A stretch of DNA of 59,713 nt, from the NCBI RefSeq assembly GCF_024711105.1, contig NZ_JANJTL010000161.1:1-59713 (forward strand), in the 5' to 3' direction. Origin of the DNA: Brevundimonas sp. Lineage in GTDB: Bacteria; Pseudomonadota; Alphaproteobacteria; Caulobacterales; Caulobacteraceae. The position numbers and the translations under genes are program-made. The notes beneath the pieces are model-generated. The model saw nothing but the letters and a program-made list of their open reading frames with translations, did no database searches and was not told the origin of the DNA. Position 1 is the stretch's first letter, and each line of letters starts with the position of its first letter. Shown here piece after piece: positions 31,286-40,145 of this stretch.

Positions 31286-33268
31286 ATGATGGGCTGGTTC
31301 CAGGCGGCAATCGCGGCGATCGCGGCCTTCTTGCAGCCCGTCACCACGACCGTCGGCCTGACCGCGACCACCGTTCAGATCGAGCAGCCCGGCGCGACTG
31401 AAACCCTCTCGCAGGGCTTGGCTGCCGCGCGCTCCCGTAACGTGAACCTGGCCCAGGCCTACGCCTCGAGCGGCGATCCGATACAGCGACAGATCATTCG
31501 ATGGGCCCTGATTGACGTGGTCGGCGCCGACCTCGGCTTCAGCGAACTGGAATCGGCCTCCCGCGAACTCGGGGCCTGGCCCCGGGCCGAGAGCCGTCAG
31601 GCGGCCGCGGAACAGGCGCTGTCGACGTCCTACGCCTCGCCCCAGCAGGTGATTGACTTCTTCGCCACCACCCCGCCGCAGACCGCCGTGGGCGCCTTTG
31701 CGCTCGCCCAGGCCCTGAGCGCGACCGGCCGCACCGCGGAAGCCCAGACGCTTGTGCTCGACTGGTGGAGAAACCGGTCCTTCGACCTGGGTCTCCAGGA
31801 GCGGATGCTGGCGGCCTATGGCTCCTGGTTCACGGTCGCGGACCATGAAAAGCGGCTGGATACGCTTCTCTACGGCCCGCAAGGACCCGCCACGCGCGCC
31901 ATGATGGCGCTGGTGTCCAACGAATACCGTCAGGTCGCCGAGGCCCGGATCGCGCTGCGCAACGGCGGCTCGGCGCCCTACGTGCCGGCGCAATTCGAAA
32001 ATGACGCCGGCCTCGCGGTCGAGCGCGCCCGCCGCTACCGCCTCAACGGCGCCGAGAGCATGGGCTTCCAGCACCTGTCTCGCTTCCCGGCCGCCCCGAC
32101 GCACACCGAGGGGCAGGACCTGCTGTGGACCGAGCGGCGCAACTATTTCATCGATGCGCTGCAGGCGCGTGACTACACCAGCGCCTATCACGCCATGGCC
32201 GGCCACGGCTTCCCTGGCGGCGACCGCCGGGTCGACGCCGAGTTCTTCGCCGGCTGGATCGCGCTGACCAAGCTGAACAATCCGGCCCAGGCCGCTCGCC
32301 ACTTCGAGGCGCTACGGACCATGAGCACGACGCCGATCACGCAGAGCCGGGCGCTGTACTGGCTGGGCCGCGCGGCTGAAGCCCGGGGCGATACGGCTGC
32401 GGCGAACGCCTACTATCGCGAGGGCGGGCAGTACACCTGGGCCTTCTATGGTCTGCTTGCGGCCGAACGCTCCGGCGACCGGACGCTGCGTCTGCCGCCC
32501 GAGCCGCAGCCGACCGCGGCGGACCGAGCGCGATTCGAGGCCTATCCGCTGATCCAGGCCGTGCGCCGCCTGGCGGCCGCCGGCGAGACAAGCCTGGTGC
32601 GCGTCTTCGTCATGCACATCGACGACAGCCTGACGAGCGCGGTGGACTATGCGCTCCTGGTCGATCTGACCCGCGGCTACGACATGCAGGACCTGTCCAT
32701 GCACGTCGCGCGCACGGCCGCGCAGCGCGGCTTCCCTCTCGCCGAGCGGGGCTATCCGGTCATCTCGGTCCCGGACGTCCCTGGCCGGCCCGACCCGGCC
32801 TTCGTGCACGCGATCATCCGCCAGGAGAGCGCGTTCGACCCTCGCGTCCGCTCCAGCGCCGATGCGCGGGGCATGATGCAGATGCTTCCTTCGACCGCGA
32901 GCGGCGCGGCCCGGCGGCTCGGCGTGACCTGGCGTGGCGCGGAGTCGCTGTACGATCCGGATTACAACGTACAGCTCGGCACCTATCACCTCGGCGAACT
33001 GCTGAGCGATTTCGGCGGCTCCTATCTGCTGACGACCATCGGCTACAACGCCGGCCCGGCCCGCCCGCCGCAGTGGATCCCCTATTGCGGCGATCCTCGC
33101 GGCGCAGGCGTCGATCCCATCGACTTCATCGAGTGCGCGCCCTTCACAGAGACCCGCAACTACATGATGCGAGTCATGGAAAACATGCAGGTTTATCGAG
33201 CACGACTGAACGGCGGAGAGGCCCAGATCAACCTGAGCCAGGAACTGGCGCGGGGCTCCGCCTACTAG
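31286..33268 (+). CDS. Soluble lytic murein transglycosylase (Slt70-like)
   Basis: A 660-residue cell-wall lytic enzyme. A hydrophobic N-terminal segment (about 2-30) probably exports it. A long alpha-helical superhelix with TPR-like repeats (about 40-480) precedes the C-terminal SLT domain: FVHAIIRQESAFDPRVRS with the catalytic Glu (about 508-525), DARGMMQMLPSTASGAARRL, YDPDYNVQLGTYHLGELL and TTIGYNAGPARPPQW. It cleaves the MurNAc-GlcNAc bond leaving 1,6-anhydro ends. Its stop shares CTAG with the convergent ABC ATPase gene. Confidence 0.93.
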   Translation: MMGWFQAAIAAIAAFLQPVTTTVGLTATTVQIEQPGATETLSQGLAAARSRNVNLAQAYASSGDPIQRQIIRWALIDVVGADLGFSELESASRELGAWPRAESRQAAAEQALSTSYASPQQVIDFFATTPPQTAVGAFALAQALSATGRTAEAQTLVLDWWRNRSFDLGLQERMLAAYGSWFTVADHEKRLDTLLYGPQGPATRAMMALVSNEYRQVAEARIALRNGGSAPYVPAQFENDAGLAVERARRYRLNGAESMGFQHLSRFPAAPTHTEGQDLLWTERRNYFIDALQARDYTSAYHAMAGHGFPGGDRRVDAEFFAGWIALTKLNNPAQAARHFEALRTMSTTPITQSRALYWLGRAAEARGDTAAANAYYREGGQYTWAFYGLLAAERSGDRTLRLPPEPQPTAADRARFEAYPLIQAVRRLAAAGETSLVRVFVMHIDDSLTSAVDYALLVDLTRGYDMQDLSMHVARTAAQRGFPLAERGYPVISVPDVPGRPDPAFVHAIIRQESAFDPRVRSSADARGMMQMLPSTASGAARRLGVTWRGAESLYDPDYNVQLGTYHLGELLSDFGGSYLLTTIGYNAGPARPPQWIPYCGDPRGAGVDPIDFIECAPFTETRNYMMRVMENMQVYRARLNGGEAQINLSQELARGSAY

Positions 33269-34020
33269 GCCCGCGTGAGGTGGGGTATTCGCTCGCCGTC
33301 CGCGGCCACGACCCATTTCGCCCGAATGCCGAACACCTCGCGCAGCAGCCTTTGCGTGAGCGCTCGCCCCGGCGGGCCGTCGGCCATCACGCGGCCGCCA
33401 TCAAACACCACCACACGATCCGCGTAGCGCGCGGCCAGGCCCAGGTCGTGCAGGGTCAGGAGAACGGCCCCGCCCGCCCGCGTATGGTCCCGAAGTCGCT
33501 CCAGGCAGAGCAGCTGAGCGTCGGGATCCAGACCCGCGACCGGCTCGTCGGCGACCAGGAGCGGCGCCTCTGTGGCGAACAGTCGGGCCAGCAATACTCG
33601 CGCCCGCTCTCCGCCGGACAACTCGAAGACTGACCGGTCAGCCAGTTCCCCGACATGGAACAGCTCGAGCGCGGCCATGGCCCGCTCCCGTGCCGCCTGG
33701 GGAGGGGCGAGCGGCGCGCCGAGCGCCGCCACCTCAATGGCCGGCAGGCCCCAAGCCAGGCGGCGCTCCTGAGGCAGATAACCGACCCGCTCGGCCCGGC
33801 CTCGCGGATCGAGCCTGAACACATCGACGTCACCGAGAGTCGCCTCGCCAGAGCGCGCCTTAACGAGCCCGAGCGCGGCTCTGAGCGCAGTTGTCTTGCC
33901 CGCGCCGTTCGGCCCAAGCAGCGCCACCATTTCGCCGGGTTCGACCGAAAAGCCCACCTCGTGGAGCACCTCGCGCCCGGCCTGGACAACCGACAAGCCG
34001 CTGACCGAGAGCGCGCTCAT
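33265..34020 (-). CDS. ABC transporter ATP-binding protein (FecE/BtuD type)
   Basis: ATPase of a metal-chelate or cobalamin importer, 251 residues. Walker A is LLGPNGAGKTTALRAALGL (about 33-51), the Q-loop lies in VGYLPQERRLAWGL, the ABC signature is FELSGGERARVLLARLFA (about 129-146), Walker B is PLLVADEPVAGLDPDAQ and the switch His is in LLTLHDLGLAA. It is the last gene of the overlapping unit TetR-binding protein-permease-ATPase; the ATG overlaps the permease stop (ATGA). Confidence 0.92.
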   Translation of the reverse strand: MSALSVSGLSVVQAGREVLHEVGFSVEPGEMVALLGPNGAGKTTALRAALGLVKARSGEATLGDVDVFRLDPRGRAERVGYLPQERRLAWGLPAIEVAALGAPLAPPQAARERAMAALELFHVGELADRSVFELSGGERARVLLARLFATEAPLLVADEPVAGLDPDAQLLCLERLRDHTRAGGAVLLTLHDLGLAARYADRVVVFDGGRVMADGPPGRALTQRLLREVFGIRAKWVVAADGERIPHLTRA

Positions 34021-35003
34021 GTTCGCCAGCTCCGCGCCGCGCGGAGCGCGATCAGGGCGAACAGCGGCGCCCCGATGAGAGCCGTGAAGACCCCGAGCTT
34101 CAGCTCCTGGTCCGTCGGAGTGATGCGAGCCAGCAGGTCCGCGAGGACCAGGATCAGGGCCCCGGCGATCGCAGCGGGAGCGAGCAACCGGCCCGCGTCC
34201 TCCTTCACGGCCGCGCGTACGAGGTGCGGCGCGGCCAGTCCGACGAAGCCGATGACGCCGGCCATGGCGACCGCGGCGCCCGTCGCCAGCGACGCAGCCA
34301 GGACCGCCGTGAGCTTGAGCCGCTCCATCTCGAGTCCCGAAGCAGCTGCGGCGTCCTCTCCAAGCGTGAGCATGCGAAGGGCCGGCGCGGCCTTCAGGGC
34401 CATAAACAGGGCGACCGCCAGAGCCGGGGCGGCCCAGAGGACGTCGCCCCAACTGCGCGCCTCGACCGAACCCATGAGCCAAGAAAGGACTTCGGCGGTC
34501 GCGACCGGGGACGGCGACAGGTTGAAGATCAGGGCGGTGGCCGCGCCGAAGAAGCTGGAGAGCGCGACGCCGAACAGGATCAGGGCCTCCGGCTCACGGA
34601 AGCGGGCGGCGAAGGCGGCCAGCGCCAGGCCGGCCGCGCCAGCACCCAGCCATGCGGCGAACTCGACCAGTCCGGGGGTCAAGGCCAGGCCGAGCACGAT
34701 GGCCAACGCCGCGCCGAATGCGGCCGTCGCGGAAACGCCAAGCACGCCTGGATCTGCCAACGGATTGCGCAAGAGCCCCTGCAGCAGAGCCCCTGACAGC
34801 CCGAGCGCTGCGCCGACCAAACCGGCGACCACGGCGCGGGGAGCCCGCACCGCCCAGAGCACCTCGGCGGCCGGCGAGGACGGTGTCGTGAAGGCCGCCA
34901 GATATTGATCGGCGGTGAGCGCCGTTTCGCCCCACACCACAGCGGCGACCGTGGCGAGCAGGAGCGCCGCCGCCAGCCCGCCATTCAGACGCCAGCCCGT
35001 CAT
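34017..35003 (-). CDS. FecCD/BtuC-family ABC transporter permease
   Basis: A 328-residue integral membrane permease with about nine or ten helices. Family signatures are LWAVRAPRAVVAGLVGAALG (about 48-67), GLLRNPLADPGVLGVSATAAFGAA (quoted in part, NPLADPGVLGV) and GFVGLAAPHLVRAAVK near 230. The start at 35003 is chosen because its ATG overlaps the binding-protein stop (ATGA) and begins just before the first helix. It would form a homodimer with two ATPase subunits to import a siderophore, haem or cobalamin. Confidence 0.92.
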   Translation of the reverse strand: MTGWRLNGGLAAALLLATVAAVVWGETALTADQYLAAFTTPSSPAAEVLWAVRAPRAVVAGLVGAALGLSGALLQGLLRNPLADPGVLGVSATAAFGAALAIVLGLALTPGLVEFAAWLGAGAAGLALAAFAARFREPEALILFGVALSSFFGAATALIFNLSPSPVATAEVLSWLMGSVEARSWGDVLWAAPALAVALFMALKAAPALRMLTLGEDAAAASGLEMERLKLTAVLAASLATGAAVAMAGVIGFVGLAAPHLVRAAVKEDAGRLLAPAAIAGALILVLADLLARITPTDQELKLGVFTALIGAPLFALIALRAARSWRT

Positions 35004-35794
35004 CTGGCCGGAGAGGCTCGCGCGATGCGCCACGCGCCGTCGGCCGCGAACCATGCAGGACAGCCGAGCATGGCTCCTGGCAGGGACACCACCGCGCCTC
35101 GCATCGTTCGGCGCGCCACGCTGGGGTGCCGGCCCGCACCGCGCCGATCCGTTCTGAGGCTGTCGAAGAAGCCGAGCACAAAGCGCCGGGGCGGCTGAAG
35201 GATCAGCCGCTCGACCGACACCGGCGCGAAAGCCGGGCCGGCCCAGGCGTTGGACATTCCCGCGGCGGCGAGCATGGCGTCGATCAGGGTACCGCCCCCG
35301 GCGGTCCAGCCGCTGGGCGTCAGATAGAGCGCGCTCTCGCCGGCCCAGGCCTCGCGGCTGCGATCCAGGCGGCGATCCATGTCGGCAACGAGGTCACGCC
35401 CGCGGCCCCGGCGGTTCAGGGCGGCGGACACGCGATCGATGTTGGCGCGGACGCCCTCGAAGTCGACAGCGTCCTCGACGCGGACCACACGCACGCCGCG
35501 GTGCTGCAAGGCCTGTAGCAGCCGCTCGTCACCGCCCCAGTAGCGGACGACGATCTCGGGACGAGCCGCCAAGATCGCCTCGAGCGTAGGCCGGGCACGA
35601 TGGGCGGCGGCTCCGCGCGAACGGAGCCAGGAATCCCGATCGTCGGCGCGCGGAGAGACGGCCGCCACGGACGCCGGATCGGCGAGGGCGAGCACATACT
35701 GATCGGCGCATTGATCCAGGGAGACCACGCGCGGCGATGCGCTTGCCGACCCTGCAGCGAGGGCTGCGGCGAGGGCCGCGAGCGTCAGCCTCAT
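35000..35794 (-). CDS. Periplasmic substrate-binding protein of the chelate importer (BtuF/FecB-like)
   Basis: A 264-residue precursor with a signal peptide (1-19, ending GSASA). The mature start RVVSLDQCADQYVLALADP and the segment RPTLEAILAARPEIVVRYWGG are typical of class III binding proteins that bring vitamin B12 or iron chelates to FecCD permeases. A long connecting helix is expected around 115-150. The ATG overlaps the TetR stop (ATGA). The ligand cannot be decided: no TonB receptor lies nearby and no cobalamin riboswitch was recognised upstream. Confidence 0.85.
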   Translation of the reverse strand: MRLTLAALAAALAAGSASASPRVVSLDQCADQYVLALADPASVAAVSPRADDRDSWLRSRGAAAHRARPTLEAILAARPEIVVRYWGGDERLLQALQHRGVRVVRVEDAVDFEGVRANIDRVSAALNRRGRGRDLVADMDRRLDRSREAWAGESALYLTPSGWTAGGGTLIDAMLAAAGMSNAWAGPAFAPVSVERLILQPPRRFVLGFFDSLRTDRRGAGRHPSVARRTMRGAVVSLPGAMLGCPAWFAADGAWRIARASPAR

Positions 35795-36414
35795 TCCGAA
35801 ATCAGGTCGCTGAGAATTGCTTCGAGCACGCCGCAAACCAAGGTCTCGCGCGCCGCCCAGTCGAAGTAGGGCTTGGTGATCATCAGGGAGACCACGCCGT
35901 GCGCCCCGGCCCAAAGCATCTGGGCGGCGGCGTCGGCATCGGTCCGCAGCCGGCCCTGAACCTGCAGGGTTTCGAGAGGCTCCCGAAAACGCTCGAACAG
36001 GCTGCGTCCGACGCGCTGGGCCACCACCTGGGCCCCGCCCGCCTCGCCGGGTCGCGTCATGTAGATGAGGCGATAGGCGTTCGGGTTTTCGAAACCGAAG
36101 GCGACGTAGGCCTGCAGGCGCCGTTTCACGGCCTCTCGCGGCGAATAGGCCTCCGCATCGATGGCCTCAGTCAGGGCCAGGAGCTTGGCGAAGCCCGCTT
36201 CGCAGATTTCCAGCAGGATTTCGCTCTTGTCCCGGAAGTGCATGTAGAGCGCGGTCGACGAGACGCCGACCTCGTCCGCGATCCGCCGGATCGTCGCGCC
36301 CTCGTAGCCGCACTCAACGAAGAGGCGTTCCGCCGCCTGAAGGATTTCCGCCCGCCGGACATGCCCCTCACCCTTCGCCTTGCGGGCTGAGCGAGACGCC
36401 TTCTCGGCAGTCAT
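35791..36414 (-). CDS. TetR-family transcriptional regulator
   Basis: A 207-residue repressor with an N-terminal helix-turn-helix: EILQAAERLFVECGYEGATI (about 23-42) and RRIADEVGVSSTALYMHFRD (about 43-62), followed by a helical ligand domain (about 75-207) with a TetR_C-like WxxG segment (MLWAGAHGVVSLMI). The start at 36414 (MTAEKAS) follows family length. It is the first gene of a four-gene unit with the chelate importer and probably represses it. A possible palindrome GTTTTCTGAAAC lies at 36534-36545, about 120 bases upstream. Confidence 0.88.
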   Translation of the reverse strand: MTAEKASRSARKAKGEGHVRRAEILQAAERLFVECGYEGATIRRIADEVGVSSTALYMHFRDKSEILLEICEAGFAKLLALTEAIDAEAYSPREAVKRRLQAYVAFGFENPNAYRLIYMTRPGEAGGAQVVAQRVGRSLFERFREPLETLQVQGRLRTDADAAAQMLWAGAHGVVSLMITKPYFDWAARETLVCGVLEAILSDLISE

Positions 36415-36620
36415 AGGTAGGGCGGTCAAGGGACTCTCAAGCTCCGCAGCGACGCCGACCCTTACCGGCTTTCGCGCATCTCCCGCAACCTGCCCCGACG
36501 CCGCATCACCTTCAGCGCGCGCGGAAGTCGAGTGTTTTCTGAAACTTCGCGCAACCGCGCGTTGCTTGCCCGAACGGCGGTCGACGGGCCTCTGGCGTTC
36601 GGGAGCGGCTGGGGAGACCA

Positions 36621-38129
36621 ATGCCACCATCGGAGGTGACAGGGCCCCCGCGCGCCGAGAGCGCCGCTTTCGCCGGCCTGTCCGCGCGCCAGGCGCTCGG
36701 CCTCGGCGCCCTCGTCCTGGCCGCGGCCGCGCTCCACGCCTGGAAGCCGGGTCTGTCGGCAACGCTGGGGCATCATCTGCTCTGGAGTTTTTTCCTGCTC
36801 GGCATCCTGTGGCGTTGGTGGGCGCTCCGGCAACAGGCGCTCACGATCGCCGATCGCGAGCCCGGGCCAGAGCCGACCGAGCCTTACTCGGTGATCGTCG
36901 CCCTTAGGGACGAGGCCGCGATCGTGCCCCAGCTGATCCACCGACTGTCGCAGCTAGATTATCCGCAGGGCCGCCTGCACGGATACATCGTGGTCGAGGC
37001 GGACGATGACGCAACGGCGTCGGCCTTCCACAATGCAGCGCCGCCGGATTGGCTGGAACTGCTGGTCGCGCCGCCCGGCCGCCCGACCACCAAGCCCCGC
37101 GCTCTGAATGTCGCTCTCTCCCGCATCGAGCGGGGTCTGGTCACCGTCTATGACGCCGAGGACGCGCCGGATCCCGAGCAGCTTCGCGAGGCGGCGGCGC
37201 GGTTCGCGGCCGCGCCCATCAGTCTTGCCTGCCTCCAGGCGCCTCTGCGGGTGAGGACGTCCGAGGCCTCGACCTGGCTCGAGCGCCAGTTCGCTGGCGA
37301 ATACGGCGCCTTGTTCGAAGTGGTCCTGCCCGCGATGGCGCGCCTGGGCATGCCGATGCCGTTGGGAGGCACCAGCAATCACTTCCGCGTCGACGCCCTG
37401 CGCAAGGTCGGGGGCTGGGACCCTTTCAACGTCACCGAGGACGCGGACCTGGGCTTCCGTCTTTGGCGCGCAGGTTACCGGACGGGCGTGCTGAGCCGTC
37501 CGACCTGGGAATCGCCTCCGGCCGGGCTCAAGGCCTGGCTGCCGCAGCGGACCCGATGGCTGAAGGGTTACATGCAGACCTGCGGCGTGCATCTGCGCGA
37601 TCCGCTCGGCCTTGGTTCGAGGGGGCTGGCCGCGCTTCTCCTGACGATCGGGTCGACCATCGCCGCGGCCTGTCTGCAGGCGCTGGTGATCGCCTGGCTG
37701 GCGGCCGTTCTGCTGGCCTGCGCGATCCAGGGCGTGACGCCCGTCCTGCCCGTCGCGGACGCAGCGCTGCTGGTGCTGGGCTGGACGACGGCGGCGGTCT
37801 GTTGCCACGCCGGCTCGCGGCGCGCGGGCGTGCGGTACGGGCTGTGGGACGCGCTGACGAGCCCGCTCTACTGGGGTCTGATGTCAGTGGCCCAGGCCCA
37901 CGCTGTTTGGCGACTGGCGACGCAGCCATTCCATTGGGACAAGACCCCTCACCTGCCTGACGAGGAGCCGACGGCTGGACGGGGGCCCATGGCCGCCGTA
38001 ATCCCGGGCCCATGGCTCCAAGGCTCGCCGACACTCCGCAAATCCTCCGCACCCGCGGCTGGGCCGACTACGGCCTCGTCGACAGCGGCGACGGCAGGAA
38101 GCTCGAGAGGTACGGCGCGCAGAAGGTGA
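36621..38129 (+). CDS. GT2-family membrane glycosyltransferase, with extended C-terminus
   Basis: A 502-residue enzyme. Two hydrophobic segments (about 28-70) precede a GT2 domain (about 90-330) with VSVIVALRDE-like YSVIVALRDEAAIV, the acidic motif VTVYDAEDAPDPEQL (about 173-187), the catalytic NVTEDADLGFRLWRAGY (about 270-286) and QRTRWLKGYMQT (QxxRW, about 311-322), then about four membrane helices. This resembles processive synthases related to cellulose synthase; the product is unknown. The last 39 codons run through the next gene in another frame and look non-native, so the normal stop may have been lost. Confidence 0.82.
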   Translation: MPPSEVTGPPRAESAAFAGLSARQALGLGALVLAAAALHAWKPGLSATLGHHLLWSFFLLGILWRWWALRQQALTIADREPGPEPTEPYSVIVALRDEAAIVPQLIHRLSQLDYPQGRLHGYIVVEADDDATASAFHNAAPPDWLELLVAPPGRPTTKPRALNVALSRIERGLVTVYDAEDAPDPEQLREAAARFAAAPISLACLQAPLRVRTSEASTWLERQFAGEYGALFEVVLPAMARLGMPMPLGGTSNHFRVDALRKVGGWDPFNVTEDADLGFRLWRAGYRTGVLSRPTWESPPAGLKAWLPQRTRWLKGYMQTCGVHLRDPLGLGSRGLAALLLTIGSTIAAACLQALVIAWLAAVLLACAIQGVTPVLPVADAALLVLGWTTAAVCCHAGSRRAGVRYGLWDALTSPLYWGLMSVAQAHAVWRLATQPFHWDKTPHLPDEEPTAGRGPMAAVIPGPWLQGSPTLRKSSAPAAGPTTASSTAATAGSSRGTARRR

Positions 38130-38899
38130 TCCGGCCCGAGCCCCAGTGCCTGTGGCGCCCCGCACAGCCGGAGCTCTGGCATCAGGCCACAGCCACCTTC
38201 GATCCATCGGACGAGGACGAGGCGGGGAACTGGCGCTTCACCAGCAAGCCGCCCGAGACCTGGGAACTCGGCTGGGGCCGGGCCCGGTTCAATGCGCGGT
38301 TCACGGCCTTTCGGCACCTGGCCTTCTTTCCGGAGCAGGCCGCCAACTGGGAATGGCTGGAACAGGCGGTCAGCGCGCGGGAGCGGCCGCGGGTGCTGAA
38401 CCTGTTCGGCTACACCGGCGTGGCCAGCCTGGTCTGCGCGGCGGCCGGCGCCGAGGTGACCCACGTCGACGCCTCGAAGAAGGCCGTCGGCTGGGCGCGG
38501 GAGAACGCCGCCCTGTCGGGGATCGAGAACGTCCGCTGGATCGTCGAGGACGCGCGCAAGTACGTCCAGCGCGAGGCCCGGCGCGGCAGCCGCTATCACG
38601 GGATCATCCTCGATCCGCCGAAGTATGGGCGTGGGCCGGACGGCCAGGTCTGGCGGCTGTTTGAGGACACGCCTGCGCTGGTCGAGCTGTGCGCCGAACT
38701 GCTGGCGGACGACGCGGCCTTCCTGCTGGTCAACGCGTATGCGGCGAGGATTTCGGGGATGGCCCTGGCGCACCTGCTGGCCGACCGGCTCAAGGAGCGC
38801 GAGGGCGTGATCGACTGGGGCGAGCTTGGCCTGGTCGAGGAAGGCGCGCGCGGCGCCGAGATCGGCCTTTCCTTCTTCGCCCGCTGGTGCGCGGCATGA
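38012..38899 (+). CDS. Class I SAM-dependent (rRNA-type) methyltransferase
   Basis: A 295-residue methyltransferase resembling RlmI/RlmK-type 23S rRNA enzymes but without the N-terminal PUA domain. Motif I is VLNLFGYTGVASLVCAAAGA (about 129-148), followed by VTHVDASKKAVGWARENA (about 150-167), VEDARKYVQRE and the catalytic-type DPPKYGRGPDG (about 203-213). The start ATG at 38012 overlaps the glycosyltransferase frame by 118 bases. It is coupled by ATGA overlap to the following RNA methyltransferase, so both probably modify RNA. Confidence 0.88.
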   Translation: MAPRLADTPQILRTRGWADYGLVDSGDGRKLERYGAQKVIRPEPQCLWRPAQPELWHQATATFDPSDEDEAGNWRFTSKPPETWELGWGRARFNARFTAFRHLAFFPEQAANWEWLEQAVSARERPRVLNLFGYTGVASLVCAAAGAEVTHVDASKKAVGWARENAALSGIENVRWIVEDARKYVQREARRGSRYHGIILDPPKYGRGPDGQVWRLFEDTPALVELCAELLADDAAFLLVNAYAARISGMALAHLLADRLKEREGVIDWGELGLVEEGARGAEIGLSFFARWCAA

Positions 38900-39705
38900 G
38901 CGGGCGAGTTCGCGAGATCACCTCCCTGACCAACGAGACGGTCAAGGCCGTGCGGGCGCTGAACTCCAAGAAGGACCGGCAGGAGACCGGCCGCTTCCTG
39001 GCCGAGGGACTCAAGTTCGTCGGCGAGGCGCTCGATCTCGGGCAGACGCCGCGGCTGCTGATGGTCGGCAAGGACGCCCGGCCGCATCCGCTGCTGGACC
39101 GCGCCCGCGCCGAGACGCTGAAGGCGGGCGGCGAGGTCATCGAGGTCACCCGCGAGATCCTCGAGAAGGTCTCGCGCAAGGACAACCCGCAGACGGTGCT
39201 GGCCGTGTTCGAACAGCGGTTTACGCCGCTGGACCAGATGGACCCGGGCCAGGCGCCCTGCTGGGTCGCGCTGGAGCAGGTGCGGGATCCCGGGAACCTG
39301 GGCACCATCATCCGCACGGCGGACTCGGCCGGCTGCGGCGGGGTGATCCTGATCGGCGAGTGCGTCGATCCGTTTTCGGTGGAGGCCGTGCGGGCCACCA
39401 TGGGCTCCATCTTCGCCGTCACGATCAGCAAGGCCTCCAGCGAAGAGTTCCTGGCCTGGCGCCAGCGGTGGCCGGGCTCGGTCGTGGGGACGCGGCTGGA
39501 CGCGACCGCCGGCTATCGCGCGGCGCCCTACCGGAGCCCCGCCCTGATCCTGATGGGCAACGAACAGGCCGGACTTACCGATCGCCTGGCGGCGGCCTGT
39601 GACGTCAACGTCAAGATTCCGATGCGCGGCCGGGCCGACAGCCTGAACCTGGCGGTGGCGACCGGCGTGATGGTCTACGCAGTGACGGACGCGCTGGCGG
39701 GTTAG
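38896..39705 (+). CDS. TrmH/SpoU-family RNA 2'-O-methyltransferase
   Basis: A 269-residue SPOUT methyltransferase. The N-terminal substrate-binding domain starts REITSLTNETVKAVRALNSKKDR; quoted in part, NETVKAVRALNSKKDR. The knotted catalytic domain has VALEQVRDPGNLGTIIRTAD (motif 1, about 126-145), LILMGNEQAGL (motif 2, about 221-231) and IPMRGRADSLNLAVATGVMVY (motif 3, about 242-262). It methylates a ribose in rRNA or tRNA; the target is unknown. Start 38896 overlaps the previous stop (ATGA); frames open further upstream belong to the neighbouring gene. Confidence 0.92.
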   Translation: MSGRVREITSLTNETVKAVRALNSKKDRQETGRFLAEGLKFVGEALDLGQTPRLLMVGKDARPHPLLDRARAETLKAGGEVIEVTREILEKVSRKDNPQTVLAVFEQRFTPLDQMDPGQAPCWVALEQVRDPGNLGTIIRTADSAGCGGVILIGECVDPFSVEAVRATMGSIFAVTISKASSEEFLAWRQRWPGSVVGTRLDATAGYRAAPYRSPALILMGNEQAGLTDRLAAACDVNVKIPMRGRADSLNLAVATGVMVYAVTDALAG

Positions 39706-39728
39706 GCCTTGCGGTGTCGCTCACAAAC

Positions 39729-39762
39729 AGAGCGACAGAGCGACAGAGCGACAGAGCGACAG
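39729..39762. repeat. Tandem repeat of AGAGCGAC
   Basis: Four perfect head-to-tail copies of the 8-mer AGAGCGAC followed by AG, 24 bases after the stop of the SpoU methyltransferase. It begins a lower-GC noncoding stretch. Copy number is likely variable by slippage. Confidence 0.9.
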
Positions 39763-40145
39763 TAGGTTTACATTAGAAATCATTTCCTTAGCGGAATAGG
39801 GACCAGCGGGAGCGCCAGATTATCGGAAATTTCATCCCGCTTCCGACGGCGGCGGAGCCTGCGGGGGCGCGCAACGGAGGACGAACCGCTGAGGCGCGGA
39901 ACGCTGGGAGTCGGTATGTGAAAGACCGGAAGCCAGTCTAGCCCAGTCCCGGACGACGGGGAGAAACGACGGTGGATTTTCCGCAAGCGGCGGATCCCGT
40001 GCGGGTTGTTGGATAGAAATGGGGGATTGGCCTTCTATGGCTGCGAGCCGCTCTGACCCGCACCCCTGTGATGCCGACGCCCGGTCTCTGACAAGAACTC
40101 AGCACCCGAGTGCGTCCCGACACCCCCTCGAATCCCACTCGCCGT
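39763..40145. other. Noncoding stretch of lower GC, no gene recognised
   Basis: About 380 bases between the tandem repeat and a small hypothetical ORF. It starts AT-rich (TTTACATTAGAAATCATTTCC) and shows no frame with credible codon use on either strand. A segment near 40123-40135 (CCCTCGAATCCCA) recalls a tRNA T-arm but no matching acceptor or anticodon stem was found. It may be a decayed insertion or integration scar. Confidence 0.5.

Noticed and set aside
36415-36620. Possible cobalamin riboswitch before the chelate importer operon
   Set aside because: The B12-box pattern was not found and the space to the TetR start is too short and shared with a divergent promoter.
39729-39762. Short repeats considered as a CRISPR array
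   Set aside because: Units are 8 bp without spacers, and no cas gene is near.
40123-40135. tRNA T-arm-like sequence CCCTCGAATCCCA
   Set aside because: No matching acceptor, D-arm or anticodon stem upstream; chance similarity or at most a remnant.
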